The notes: generated from the sequence alone by a model not told the origin. A stretch of DNA of 32,767 bases from Isoptericola halalbus (GCA_009663185.1 VJZX01000032.1:1-32767), one strand, 5' to 3'. Shown: positions 15,982 through 23,957, numbered from the stretch's first letter. Numbers and translations are program-made.

Positions 15982-16006
15982 TGTCGGTCTCCGTTCTCGG
16001 GGGCGC

Positions 16007-17515
16007 TCAGTACGCGAACGACAGGGGACGGGGGGCGTCGTCGTCGGTGCGCTCGGCGCGCGCCTCGGGCGAGTCGTCGTGCACGACGTCGGGCACGCCC
16101 TCGACCGCGTAGCGGTGCATGAGGCGGAACCACACGACGGCGAGCACCCCGTAGACGAGCGTGAACGTGATCAGCGAGGTCAGGATCAGACCGGGTGGCA
16201 CGGCGGTCGAGACGCCGCGCTCGGTGAGCAGGCGGATCTGGTCGATGCCCGTGGGGTTGGGCGCCACGACCCACGGCTGGCGCCCGACCTCGGTGAAGAT
16301 CCATCCGAACGAGGAGGCCAGGAAGGGCGCGGGGATCGCGACGAGCGCGAGCCGCGACAGCCAGACGTTGTCGCTCACGCGGCCCCCGCGCGTGAACCAG
16401 AGCGCGGCGAGTGCGAGCGCCACGGAGAACGCGGCCAGGCCGATCATGAGCCGGAAGGACCAGTACGTGATCTCGAGCGGCGGCGTGTAGCTCACGGGTT
16501 CGCCCGACCCCGTGACGTCGCCGTAGCGCTCGGTGTACTGCTCCTGCACGTCGTAGACGCCGGGCAGGTAGGACTCGGGGCCCGAGAAGCTGCCCGTGCC
16601 AAGGTAGCTCGCCAGGCCGGGGACCGTGATGAGGTGGCGCACGCCCTCGCAGCCCTGGCCGAGGTCGCCGACGGTCAGGATCGAGAAGGCGGCGGACTCC
16701 TCGCCCTCGCACAGCGCCTCGGCCGACGCCATCTTGCCCGGCTGTTGTTCGAACATGAGCTTGCCCTGCACGTCGCCCGAGAGAATGACGCCGACGCCGG
16801 CCACGAGCATCGTCACCACGCCGACGATCACGGCGGGGCGGTACACGTCGCGAGCCGTCGCGATGTTCTCGGGCCGCCGCGTGCGCACGAGCCGCACCAT
16901 CCACCACGTGGCGATGGCCGCGACGAAGGTGCCGGCCGTGAGGAACGCCGCCGTGATCGTGTGCGGGAAGGCCGCCCACAGCGTGTTGTTCGTCAGGACT
17001 TCGCCGATGCTCGACATCTCGGCGCGCCCGGTCTCGGCGTTGTAGACCGTGCCGACCGGGTGCTGCATCCAGGAGTTCGCGGCGAGGATGAAGAAGGCGG
17101 AGAGGTTCGTCGCGATCGCGAGCGCCCAGATGCTCGCGAGGTGCACCTTCTTGGAGACCCGGTCCCAGCCGAAGATCCACACGCCGAGGAAGATCGACTC
17201 GACGAAGAACGCGGCGAGGGCCTCCATCGCGAGCGGTGCGCCGAAGACGTCGCCGACGAACCGCGAGTACTCGCTCCAGGTCATCCCGAACTGGAACTCC
17301 TGCACGATGCCGGTGACGACGCCGAGGGCGAAGTTGATGAGCAGGAGCTTGCCGAAGAACTTGGTCAGGCGGAGCCACCGGTCGTTCTTGGTGATCACCC
17401 AGGCCGTCTGCATGCCCGCCACGAGCGGGGCCAGGCCGATCGTGAGGGGCACGAAGATGAAGTGGTAGACGGTCGTGATGGCGAACTGCCAACGCGCCAG
17501 GGCGAGTGCGTCCAC
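16007..17515 (-). CDS. cydA: Cytochrome bd ubiquinol/menaquinol oxidase subunit I
   Basis: CydA carries the three hemes and the quinol site of cytochrome bd. Counting from GTG 17515 the protein has 502 residues. H18 and H185 (in FPHTITAAF) and M357 (in FRLMIGL) are the expected heme ligands. E98 and E106 (MEALAAFFVES) are the conserved proton-path acids, and GRQPW is at 411-415. The Q-loop is short and has two cysteines, C269 and C289; a Q-loop disulfide is known in mycobacterial cytochrome bd, so these may pair. GTG 17515 is preceded by GGGAG at 5 bases and gives the standard N-terminus (DALALARWQFAITTVYH). First gene of cydABDC; two Rex-like sites lie 87-123 bases upstream. Confidence 0.97.
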   Translation of the reverse strand: MDALALARWQFAITTVYHFIFVPLTIGLAPLVAGMQTAWVITKNDRWLRLTKFFGKLLLINFALGVVTGIVQEFQFGMTWSEYSRFVGDVFGAPLAMEALAAFFVESIFLGVWIFGWDRVSKKVHLASIWALAIATNLSAFFILAANSWMQHPVGTVYNAETGRAEMSSIGEVLTNNTLWAAFPHTITAAFLTAGTFVAAIATWWMVRLVRTRRPENIATARDVYRPAVIVGVVTMLVAGVGVILSGDVQGKLMFEQQPGKMASAEALCEGEESAAFSILTVGDLGQGCEGVRHLITVPGLASYLGTGSFSGPESYLPGVYDVQEQYTERYGDVTGSGEPVSYTPPLEITYWSFRLMIGLAAFSVALALAALWFTRGGRVSDNVWLSRLALVAIPAPFLASSFGWIFTEVGRQPWVVAPNPTGIDQIRLLTERGVSTAVPPGLILTSLITFTLVYGVLAVVWFRLMHRYAVEGVPDVVHDDSPEARAERTDDDAPRPLSFAY

Positions 17516-17601
17516 GTGGACTCCCGAGGTCAGAGCCGGTCGGCTGCGGTGCACCGGCACCTTTGGCGGGGGCCGCGGGTGAAGGAGCGCGCAGGATGCT
17601 C

Positions 17602-17615
17602 GTGAAAGAGTTCAC
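17602..17615. promoter_or_regulatory. Candidate Rex operator 1 (GTGAAAGAGTTCAC)
   Basis: The sequence is GTGAA-AGAG-TTCAC, an exact match to the core of the Rex operator (GTGAAnnnnTTCAC; Streptomyces consensus TGTGAACGCGTTCACA). Rex represses cydABCD and other respiratory genes when NADH/NAD+ is low. Its position upstream of cydA fits that role. Confidence 0.75.
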
Positions 17616-17624
17616 GAGCACCTC

Positions 17625-17638
17625 GTGAACTCTTTCAC
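17625..17638. promoter_or_regulatory. Candidate Rex operator 2 (GTGAACTCTTTCAC)
   Basis: This second exact GTGAAnnnnTTCAC match has its centre 23 bases from the first, about two helical turns. The two sites together also form a 17-bp perfect inverted repeat (17602-17618 with 17622-17638, 3-base loop), because each spacer is the complement of the other. The flank TTTCACAA extends the match towards the longer consensus. Confidence 0.75.
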
Positions 17639-17667
17639 AAGGAGGGGAGGCCGCGCCACTTCCGTCC

Positions 17668-17682
17668 TTGTGACGCTCACAA
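17668..17682. promoter_or_regulatory. Palindrome TTGTGA-CGC-TCACAA upstream of rne
   Basis: Perfect 6-base arms flank a 3-base spacer, between the Rex-like sites and a possible rne -10 (GATACT, 17697-17702). The arms resemble Crp/FNR-family half-sites, but the spacer is 3 rather than 6 bases, so the binding protein is unknown. Confidence 0.4.
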
Positions 17683-17702
17683 CGCGCGGGGAGTGCGATA
17701 CT

Positions 17703-17942
17703 GGACCGCAGGCCGCCGGGACCACATCGCCTGGGCGGCCCAGAGCTCGCAGCATCCGCTCCGTACGCGGTGCCGGCGCCGGACGTGACAGGTCCAGGCG
17801 CCAGGCGCCCGCGAAGAGCAGGTCCTGCAGCCGAGACCGAGACTTCCGTCCGGGCGGCGCGCCACGCAGCGCCGAAGCCCGCGACGACGACCGCCCGGCG
17901 GCCGCAGGTGTGGGGCGGCCTGGCCGGGGGCAGGAGCATTTC
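17703..17942 (+). other. Long untranslated leader of the RNase E gene
   Basis: The whole cydA-rne gap is 17516-17942. After the operators and a possible -10, about 240 bases remain before the rne start, with no convincing gene. A frame runs through it from 17625 but has a random Arg/Gly/Ala composition and begins inside the second operator. A 7-bp stem (GGCCGCC 17711-17717 with GGCGGCC 17734-17740) is visible. In E. coli the long rne leader mediates autoregulation by RNase E; the same is possible here. Confidence 0.5.
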
Positions 17943-20900
17943 GTGACATCTGACACCACCGCCGGTACCGAGAGCACCGAGACCGGCTCAGGGGCGAGCG
18001 AAACCACCCAGCAGCGCAAGGTACGCCGCCGCGCGACACGGCCGACGGCCGCACCGTCGACGACAGCCGCGCCCGAGACCTTCGGCATCACCCTCCCCAC
18101 GCGGTCCGACGCCGGCGCCCGGGCCGACGCCTCCGCGAGCCGCGGCGACGAAGCGGAGACCCCGGCGCCGCCGGCGACGCCGGCACCCGGGGAGCCGCCG
18201 GCCGAGCAGAGCGCCGCACCGAAGAAGCGCGCGCGCCGTGCGACGCGCCCGACAGCGTCGGCGTCAGCCCCGCTCGACGGCATCGTCCTCCCCGAGCGCA
18301 CCTCCGTCCCGGCCGAGCCCGAGGCGCCCGCCGCCGGGGGAGTCCGCTCGCTCGACGACATCGTGCTCCCCGAGGGTCCGGCGCCCGAGAAGCCGGCCGG
18401 CGAGGAGACCCCGAAGAAGGCGACCCGTTCGCGCCGTGCCAAGGCCGAGCCGGCCACGGCGCCAGAGAAGGGCGAGAAGGCCGACAAGCCGGCGAAGGCC
18501 GACAAGCCGACGAAGGCCGAAAAGCCGAAGAAGGCCGCGAAGGCGCCGAAGTCCGCGGAGGCGGCCGAGCCCGCGGAGACGGCTTCCGCGGACCAGGCCG
18601 AGGCCGCACCGCGCCGCAAGACCACGCGCAGCCGCCGCACCACGGCGAAGGCCGCCGAGCCCGCCCCGAGCGTGGCCGCCGAGCCCGCGCCGGCGGCTGA
18701 GACTCCTGCCGCGCCGATCGCCTCGCCCGCCGCCACCGGCGCCGGGTCCACGACCCCGCGCCTGGCGACGACGGCGCTGCTGTTCCAGGCGCCGGACCTG
18801 TCCGCCGCGCGCAAGCCGCGCCGCGCCCAGGCGCCAGCAGGCCCGCCGCGCCCGCACGACGAGGCGGGCGTCGAGCAGCTGACCGAGAAGCCGGCCGAGA
18901 AGGCGGCCGAGAAGGCGGCCGGTGCGGCCGAGCCGCAGGATGCCGCAGGGCCGGAGACCGCCGTCGGGCCCGAGACGGCCGCCACGGAGGCGCCGGCCGA
19001 GCTGACCGAGGATGACGCGGCGGCCGTCGAGGAGGTCGGCGCGATCGAGGACGAGCTCGTGGCCGAGGGCATCGAGCTCGTCGACCTCGGGCCCGAGGAC
19101 CTGATCGAGGACGAGGCTGACGAGAGCGACATCCGCCCGCGCCGTCGCCGGCGCCGGGGGGGTCGCGGCCGCCGGGGCGGCCGTCGTCCCGATGGCGCGG
19201 AGGAGTCGGACGAGGACGCCGAGGCGTCGGACTCCGCGATGGAGGACGACGAGGCGGAGCCCGCCGAGGGGGACGAGGACGGCGACGCCGCCGAGGGCGA
19301 GGGCGAGGGTGGCGAGTCGACGAGCCGTCGTCGGCGCCGTCGTCGTCGCGGCAGCCGCGTCGAGCGTGCCGAGGCCGCCGCCGGGCGCACGCGCGAGCGC
19401 GGTGCCTCCGACGAGGTCACCGCTCTCAAGGGCTCGACGCGTCTCGAGGCGAAGCGTCAGCGTCGCCGCGAGGGACGCGACGCGGGCAGGCGCCGCCAGA
19501 TCATCACCGAGGCCGAGTTCCTCGCGCGCCGCGAGTCGGTGTCCCGGTCGATGGTGGTCCGCGAGTCCGACGGCCGCACGCAGATCGCGGTGCTCGAGGA
19601 CGGCGTGCTCGTCGAGCACTACGTGTCGCAGCAGTCGCAGGCCTCGATGGTGGGCAACGTCTACCTCGGTCGCGTCCAGAACGTGCTGCCCAGCATGGAG
19701 GCCGCGTTCGTCGACATCGGCAAGGGCCGCAACGCCGTGCTGTACGCGGGCGAGGTGAACTGGGACGCCGCGGGTCTCGAGGGCCAGCCGCGCCGCATCG
19801 AGGAGGCGCTCAAGTCGGGGGACTCGGTGCTCGTCCAGGTCACCAAGGACCCGATCGGCCACAAGGGTGCGCGCCTGACGTCGCAGGTCACGCTCGCGGG
19901 CCGCTACCTCGTGTTCGTGCCGGGCGGCGGCATGACCGGCATCAGCCGCAAGCTTCCCGACACCGAGCGCAACCGGCTCAAGAAGGTCCTGCGCGAGATC
20001 GTGCCCGACGGCGCGGGCGTCATCGTGCGCACCGCGGCCGAGGGTGCGAGCGAGGCAGAGCTGCGTGCCGACGTCGAGCGCCTGCAGAGTCAGTGGCAGT
20101 CCATCGCATCCAAGGCCGAGCGGTCGACGACGTCGGCACCGGCGCTCCTGCAGGGCGAGCCGGACCTCGCGATCCGCGTCGTGCGCGACATCTTCAACGA
20201 CGACTTCTCGTCGCTCGTCGTCCAGGGTGACGGCGCGTGGCTCGAGATCTCCGAGTACGTCGACGAGCTCGCGCCGGACCTGCGCGAGCGGGTGACGAAG
20301 TGGACCGAGCCCGCGGACGTGTTCCAGGTGCACCGCGTCGACGAGCAGCTCGCCAAGGGCATGGACCGCAAGGTCTGGCTGCCGTCGGGCGGATCTCTGG
20401 TCATCGACCGCACCGAGGCCATGACCGTCATCGACGTCAACACCGGCAAGTTCACCGGTGCGGGCGGCACGCTCGAGGAGACGGTCACGCGCAACAACCT
20501 CGAGGCGGCCGAGGAGATCGTCCGCCAGCTCCGGCTGCGCGACATCGGCGGCATCATCGTCATCGACTTCATCGACATGGTGCTGGAGTCGAACCGTGAC
20601 CTCGTGCTGCGCCGGCTCGTCGAGTGCCTGGGCCGCGACCGGACCAAGCACCAGGTCGCCGAGGTGACCTCGCTCGGCCTGGTCCAGATGACCCGCAAGC
20701 GCGTCGGTCAGGGCCTCGTCGAGGCGTTCTCCGAGACCTGCGAGCACTGCAAGGGCCGCGGCTTCGTCGTGCACAGCGAGCCGATCGAGCGCGCGGCGTC
20801 ATCGCAGCCGCTCGCGGCGGAGGGTGACGGCGGCTCGAAGCGGTCGCGCCGCAAGCGTGGCGGCAAGGCCGTGGCGGAGCCGGTCCCGCACGTGGACGTG

Positions 20901-21287
20901 CCCAAGCTGCCCGACGACAAGTCCGAGGCCCGCGCGGCCGTGAAGGCCACGCTCGCGACCATCGCCGCGGCGGCCGCCCACGCGCACGAGCACGCCCATG
21001 AGCACGAGCACGAGCGCAAGGCCGACGCCCCCGCGTCGTCGGTCGAGCAGGCCGACGCCGCCGAGAGCCCGGTCGACATCGCCGAGAGCGCCGTCGTCGC
21101 GGCCGAGAGCCCCGCCGAGGCAGCCCAGAGCCCCGGTTCTGCGCCGATCGAGCCCGTGGAGACGTCCGTCGAGGCGGCGGCCACGCCTCTCGATCCGGTC
21201 GACGTCGAGGTGCCGTCGAAAGGAGCCGGGGCCGAAGAGGCTCCTGAACAGGATGCTGAGGCGGCTGCGGAGTCGCTGACCGAGTGA
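17943..21287 (+). CDS. rne: Ribonuclease E/G family endoribonuclease
   Basis: RNase E/G initiates decay of many mRNAs and processes rRNA and tRNA precursors. The 1114-residue protein has an unusual layout: about 500 N-terminal residues of disordered Ala/Pro/Glu/Lys sequence with KADKP-type repeats and two very basic patches ([16 protein letters not shown] and [11 protein letters not shown]) separated by acidic stretches. Then comes the S1-containing catalytic part (from YVSQQSQASMVGNVYLG, residue 560). Metal-binding aspartates are D831 in IDVNTG and D875 in VIDFIDM; the zinc-link pair is C933/C936 in CEHC. The tail has a His/Glu-rich run (HAHEHAHEHEHE). Scaffold regions flank the core on both sides, as usual in actinobacteria. 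GTG 17943 follows AGGAG by 6 bases. Confidence 0.96.
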   Translation: MTSDTTAGTESTETGSGASETTQQRKVRRRATRPTAAPSTTAAPETFGITLPTRSDAGARADASASRGDEAETPAPPATPAPGEPPAEQSAAPKKRARRATRPTASASAPLDGIVLPERTSVPAEPEAPAAGGVRSLDDIVLPEGPAPEKPAGEETPKKATRSRRAKAEPATAPEKGEKADKPAKADKPTKAEKPKKAAKAPKSAEAAEPAETASADQAEAAPRRKTTRSRRTTAKAAEPAPSVAAEPAPAAETPAAPIASPAATGAGSTTPRLATTALLFQAPDLSAARKPRRAQAPAGPPRPHDEAGVEQLTEKPAEKAAEKAAGAAEPQDAAGPETAVGPETAATEAPAELTEDDAAAVEEVGAIEDELVAEGIELVDLGPEDLIEDEADESDIRPRRRRRRGGRGRRGGRRPDGAEESDEDAEASDSAMEDDEAEPAEGDEDGDAAEGEGEGGESTSRRRRRRRRGSRVERAEAAAGRTRERGASDEVTALKGSTRLEAKRQRRREGRDAGRRRQIITEAEFLARRESVSRSMVVRESDGRTQIAVLEDGVLVEHYVSQQSQASMVGNVYLGRVQNVLPSMEAAFVDIGKGRNAVLYAGEVNWDAAGLEGQPRRIEEALKSGDSVLVQVTKDPIGHKGARLTSQVTLAGRYLVFVPGGGMTGISRKLPDTERNRLKKVLREIVPDGAGVIVRTAAEGASEAELRADVERLQSQWQSIASKAERSTTSAPALLQGEPDLAIRVVRDIFNDDFSSLVVQGDGAWLEISEYVDELAPDLRERVTKWTEPADVFQVHRVDEQLAKGMDRKVWLPSGGSLVIDRTEAMTVIDVNTGKFTGAGGTLEETVTRNNLEAAEEIVRQLRLRDIGGIIVIDFIDMVLESNRDLVLRRLVECLGRDRTKHQVAEVTSLGLVQMTRKRVGQGLVEAFSETCEHCKGRGFVVHSEPIERAASSQPLAAEGDGGSKRSRRKRGGKAVAEPVPHVDVPKLPDDKSEARAAVKATLATIAAAAAHAHEHAHEHEHERKADAPASSVEQADAAESPVDIAESAVVAAESPAEAAQSPGSAPIEPVETSVEAAATPLDPVDVEVPSKGAGAEEAPEQDAEAAAESLTE

Positions 21288-21293
21288 TCTGAA

Positions 21294-21348
21294 CGGCACG
21301 CAGGGATCTGATCGGCAGTCTCACCGCCGATCAGATCCCTGCGTGCCG
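21294..21348. terminator. 23-bp perfect inverted repeat between rne and tdk
   Basis: Arms 21294-21316 and 21326-21348 are perfectly complementary around a 9-base loop. This is a very stable hairpin beginning 6 bases after the rne stop. No T-run follows, so it may be a terminator of the actinobacterial hairpin-only type. The motif GATCTGAnCGGCA occurs twice (from 21287 and 21305), and related sequence recurs on the far side, which is more repeat structure than a terminator needs. Confidence 0.7.
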
Positions 21349-21378
21349 ACCTGATCGACGGGTGCTTGACTGGCCGCC

Positions 21379-21957
21379 ATGGATGACGGGCTGGGCACCG
21401 GGCGCCTCGAGGTCGTCGCCGGGCCGATGTTCGCCGGCAAGACGGAGGAGCTCGTCCGGCGCGTGCACCGCGCGCGGTACGCCGGCCGCGGCGTCGTCGT
21501 GATCGCGCACGCCGTCGACACGCGCAGCGGGACCGGTCGCGTAGCCTCGCACTCCGGGCTCGAGATCGCCTCGAGCACCGTGGCGTCCGCCGCGGAGATC
21601 CCGGGCCTCGTCGAGCCGGGCACGCAGCTGGTCGCGATCGACGAGGCGCAGTTCTTCGGCCCGGACCTCGTCGACGTCGCGGTCGGGCTCGCCGACCGCG
21701 GGATCGTCGTCGTGGTCGCCGGCCTCTCGGTGACGTTCGACGGCCGCCCGTTCGAGCCCCTGCCGGCCCTCATGGCCGTCGCCGAGTCGGTCACCAAGCT
21801 CACGGCCGTGTGCGCGGTGTGCGGCCGCGACGCGGCCTACCACGTCCGGCTGCCCGACGCCGGCGCTGCGGACGGCGACGCGCTCACGGCCGTCGCCGCG
21901 CACGTCGGGGGCATGGAGACCTACCAGGCCCGGTGCCGCGACCACCGGTCGCGCTGA
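21379..21957 (+). CDS. tdk: Thymidine kinase
   Basis: This type II thymidine kinase phosphorylates thymidine in nucleotide salvage. The 192-residue protein has the P-loop GPMFAGKTEEL near the start, the DEAQFF motif with the catalytic Glu, and the lasso/substrate segment GLSVTFDGRPFEPLPALMAVAE. The zinc site is CAVC, with the second half as CRDH, so His replaces one Cys as in many bacterial members. No clear ribosome binding site precedes ATG 21379, though the start is fixed by the family N-terminus. Confidence 0.95.
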   Translation: MDDGLGTGRLEVVAGPMFAGKTEELVRRVHRARYAGRGVVVIAHAVDTRSGTGRVASHSGLEIASSTVASAAEIPGLVEPGTQLVAIDEAQFFGPDLVDVAVGLADRGIVVVVAGLSVTFDGRPFEPLPALMAVAESVTKLTAVCAVCGRDAAYHVRLPDAGAADGDALTAVAAHVGGMETYQARCRDHRSR

Positions 21958-21969
21958 GCTGCGCCGGGC

Positions 21970-23064
21970 TCAGTACCCGCGGAGGCTGCGCCGCATCGGG
22001 CAGTCGAACGGGTCGCGCGCGGCGAGGCCCACCTCGTTGAGATAGCCCACGACGATCGCGTACGAGCGCACGAGGCTCGTCTCGGTGTACGGCAGGCCGA
22101 GCGCGGCGCAGTGCTCGCGCACGATAACCCGCGCCCGAGCCAGGTGCGGCCGGGGCATGCTCGGGAACAGGTGGTGCTCGATCTGGAGGTTGAGGCCGCC
22201 CATGGCCACGCTCATCGGCCAGCCGCCGCGGATGTTGCGCGAGGTCAGCACCTGCTTCGACAGGAAGTCGAGCTTGCTGCCAGCCGGGATCATCGCCATG
22301 CCCTTGTGGTTGGGCGCGAACGACGCTCCCATGTAGACGCCGAACACGGCGAGCTGGACACCGAGGAAGGCGAACGCGAGCCCGAGCGGGAGCCACCAGA
22401 AGACCACGGCGAGGTAGAGCGCGAGCCGCAGCCCGATCGTCACGAGCTCGCGCACCCGGGCGCCCCGGTCGTCGGGCGCCCCGGTCAGCTGCGAGCGCAC
22501 GGACGTGACGTGCAGGTTCAGGCCCTCGAGCGTGAGCAGCGGGAAGAACAGCCAGCCCTGGTAGCGCGTGATGACCGCGAGCAGCCCGCGGTGCTCCCGG
22601 GCGCCCTCCTCGGTGAAGACGATCACGTCGTTCGCGACGTCCGGGTCCTTGCCCACGTGGTTGGGGTTGGCGTGGTGCCGCGTGTGCTTGTTCATCCACC
22701 ACGAGTAGCTGATGCCGACGACGGCGTTCGCGAGCAGGCGGCCGACCCGGTCGTTGACGGGCCCCGAGGCGAAGATCTGCCGGTGCGCCGCCTCGTGTGC
22801 GAGGAACGCGAGCTGGGTCAGGACCACGCCGAGCCCCGCGGCGACGAGGAGCTGGAACCACGAGTCCCCGAGCAGGACGAACGCCGTGACGAGCCCGCCG
22901 AGCGCCAGCGCCAGCCCGACGCCGTTGGCCAGGTAGTACCCGTAGGCCCGCCGCAGCAGCCCCGCCTCGCGCACCGCGCGCGACAGCGTGCTGTAGGAGC
23001 TGGTGAACGGGGCGTCGGCGACCCGCTCGGCGGCCGCAGTCGTCGGGGCGGTGGCTAGGGACAT
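21970..23064 (-). CDS. Membrane fatty-acid desaturase
   Basis: This di-iron acyl desaturase introduces a double bond into fatty acyl chains, adjusting membrane fluidity. The 364-residue protein has the three histidine boxes HEAAH (90-94), HTRHH (127-131) and QIEHH (294-298), with membrane segments in between. A Gln-headed third box is typical of the acyl-CoA/linoleoyl (front-end) group, and there is no fused cytochrome b5 domain. The regioselectivity cannot be told. ATG 23064 has GAGG five bases upstream. A 14-bp inverted repeat 73-102 bases upstream may be its operator. Confidence 0.93.
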   Translation of the reverse strand: MSLATAPTTAAAERVADAPFTSSYSTLSRAVREAGLLRRAYGYYLANGVGLALALGGLVTAFVLLGDSWFQLLVAAGLGVVLTQLAFLAHEAAHRQIFASGPVNDRVGRLLANAVVGISYSWWMNKHTRHHANPNHVGKDPDVANDVIVFTEEGAREHRGLLAVITRYQGWLFFPLLTLEGLNLHVTSVRSQLTGAPDDRGARVRELVTIGLRLALYLAVVFWWLPLGLAFAFLGVQLAVFGVYMGASFAPNHKGMAMIPAGSKLDFLSKQVLTSRNIRGGWPMSVAMGGLNLQIEHHLFPSMPRPHLARARVIVREHCAALGLPYTETSLVRSYAIVVGYLNEVGLAARDPFDCPMRRSLRGY

Positions 23065-23136
23065 GCATGCCTCGCAGGGAGTCGGTGTTCGACTTCCCAG
23101 CCGAGGGGGGTGGGCGGGCGCCCGGTCACGCGGATG

Positions 23137-23166
23137 CCCCGAGCCTACGGGACCGTAGGTTCGGGG
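23137..23166. promoter_or_regulatory. 14-bp inverted repeat upstream of the desaturase (candidate operator)
   Basis: CCCCGAGCCTACGG (23137-23150) and CCGTAGGTTCGGGG (23153-23166) pair with one mismatch around a 2-base centre (GA). The core CCTACGG-GA-CCGTAGG is compact and symmetrical, like a TetR-family operator. It also lies just beyond the end of the upstream methyltransferase gene, so a terminator role is possible, though a 2-base loop is too tight for a good hairpin. Confidence 0.5.
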
Positions 23167-23250
23167 CGTAGAGCGGGACGTGAACGCCTTGCGAAGAGGC
23201 TGGGTTGCCCTGGGCCTGGGGCCCGCCGCCGGCGTCGGCCAGGTGGCGGC

Positions 23251-23856
23251 TCAGTCCTGGACGAGCGGGACGAACGAGTACGTCCCGTGCTCGGACGTGC
23301 GCACCGTGCCGTCGTCGTCCCGCTCGGTGAGCACCATCGCGTGCCGGACCGGGATGACCATGCGCCCGCCGCGCGCGACCTGGTCCACCAGATCCCGCGG
23401 CAGCCGGTCGGCGGCGGCCGAGACGAGCACGCGGTCCCACCCGCCGTCGCGGGGGACGCCGAGCACGCCCGGCGTCGCGACCACGAGCCGTGCCCACGGC
23501 ATGCCGGCGCTCGCCACGTTCTGCGCACCCCACGCCGCGAGCTCGGCGTGCCGCTCCACGCCGAGCACCTCGCCCCCGGGTCCGACGAGGTGCGCGAGCA
23601 GCGCCGTCGTCCATCCCGAGCCCGCCCCGACGTCGAGCACGTGCGCGCCGGGCGGCACGTCGAGCAGCCGCAGCATCGCCGAGACCGTGGACGGCTGGGA
23701 GCAGGTCTGCCCGCGGCCGATCTCGAGCGGCCGGTCGTCGGCCGCGTAGACCTGGCGTTCCCGGGGGAGGAACCCGCGTCGGTCGACGTCGCGCAGCGCT
23801 GCCGTGACAGCGTCGTCGAGCCCGTCGGCGCCCGTCGGCAGGTACGTGGTCCTCAT
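23251..23856 (-). CDS. Protein-L-isoaspartate O-methyltransferase-like methyltransferase
   Basis: PIMT enzymes methylate isoaspartyl residues in damaged proteins so that they can be repaired. The 201-residue product has GRGQTCSQPSTVSAMLRLL, resembling the substrate-side ISxP segment, followed by the SAM-binding motif VLDVGAGSGWTTALLAHLV and VLGVERH. The size fits the family. The start is ATG 23856; the longer open frame adds 40 residues of random-looking sequence. A CAGGAT box 6 bases upstream suggests leaderless transcription. A general class I methyltransferase remains possible. Confidence 0.85.
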   Translation of the reverse strand: MRTTYLPTGADGLDDAVTAALRDVDRRGFLPRERQVYAADDRPLEIGRGQTCSQPSTVSAMLRLLDVPPGAHVLDVGAGSGWTTALLAHLVGPGGEVLGVERHAELAAWGAQNVASAGMPWARLVVATPGVLGVPRDGGWDRVLVSAAADRLPRDLVDQVARGGRMVIPVRHAMVLTERDDDGTVRTSEHGTYSFVPLVQD

Positions 23857-23862
23857 CCGTCC

Positions 23863-23868
23863 ATCCTG
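23863..23868 (-). promoter_or_regulatory. Candidate leaderless -10 box (CAGGAT) for the methyltransferase
   Basis: On the minus strand CAGGAT is followed by 6 bases and then the ATG. The box is close to the consensus TAnnAT, and there is no Shine-Dalgarno sequence. The same geometry with CACGAT is seen ahead of the oxidoreductase at 9678. Confidence 0.35.
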
Positions 23869-23957
23869 ACGCCGTCTGGCGAGAGTCACCGCCCGGGGAG
23901 ATCCTCGTAGAACCGGCCGGCGCGACCGCGCGGCGGCCCCGACGATCGGAGGACGGC

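Noticed and set aside
17668-17682. Calling the TTGTGA-CGC-TCACAA site a Crp/GlxR binding site
   Set aside because: Those sites have a 6-base spacer between TGTGA and TCACA; this one has 3, so only an unnamed palindrome is reported.
17625-17942. Upstream extension of the rne frame starting at an ATG inside the second Rex-like site
   Set aside because: Composition is random (Arg/Gly/Ser), there is no ribosome binding site, and a GTG with AGGAG at good spacing stands at 17943.
18470-18560. Lys/Ala/Pro direct repeats considered as a repeat array or CRISPR-like array
   Set aside because: They are imperfect in-frame codon repeats of the disordered RNase E N-terminus, without uniform spacers.
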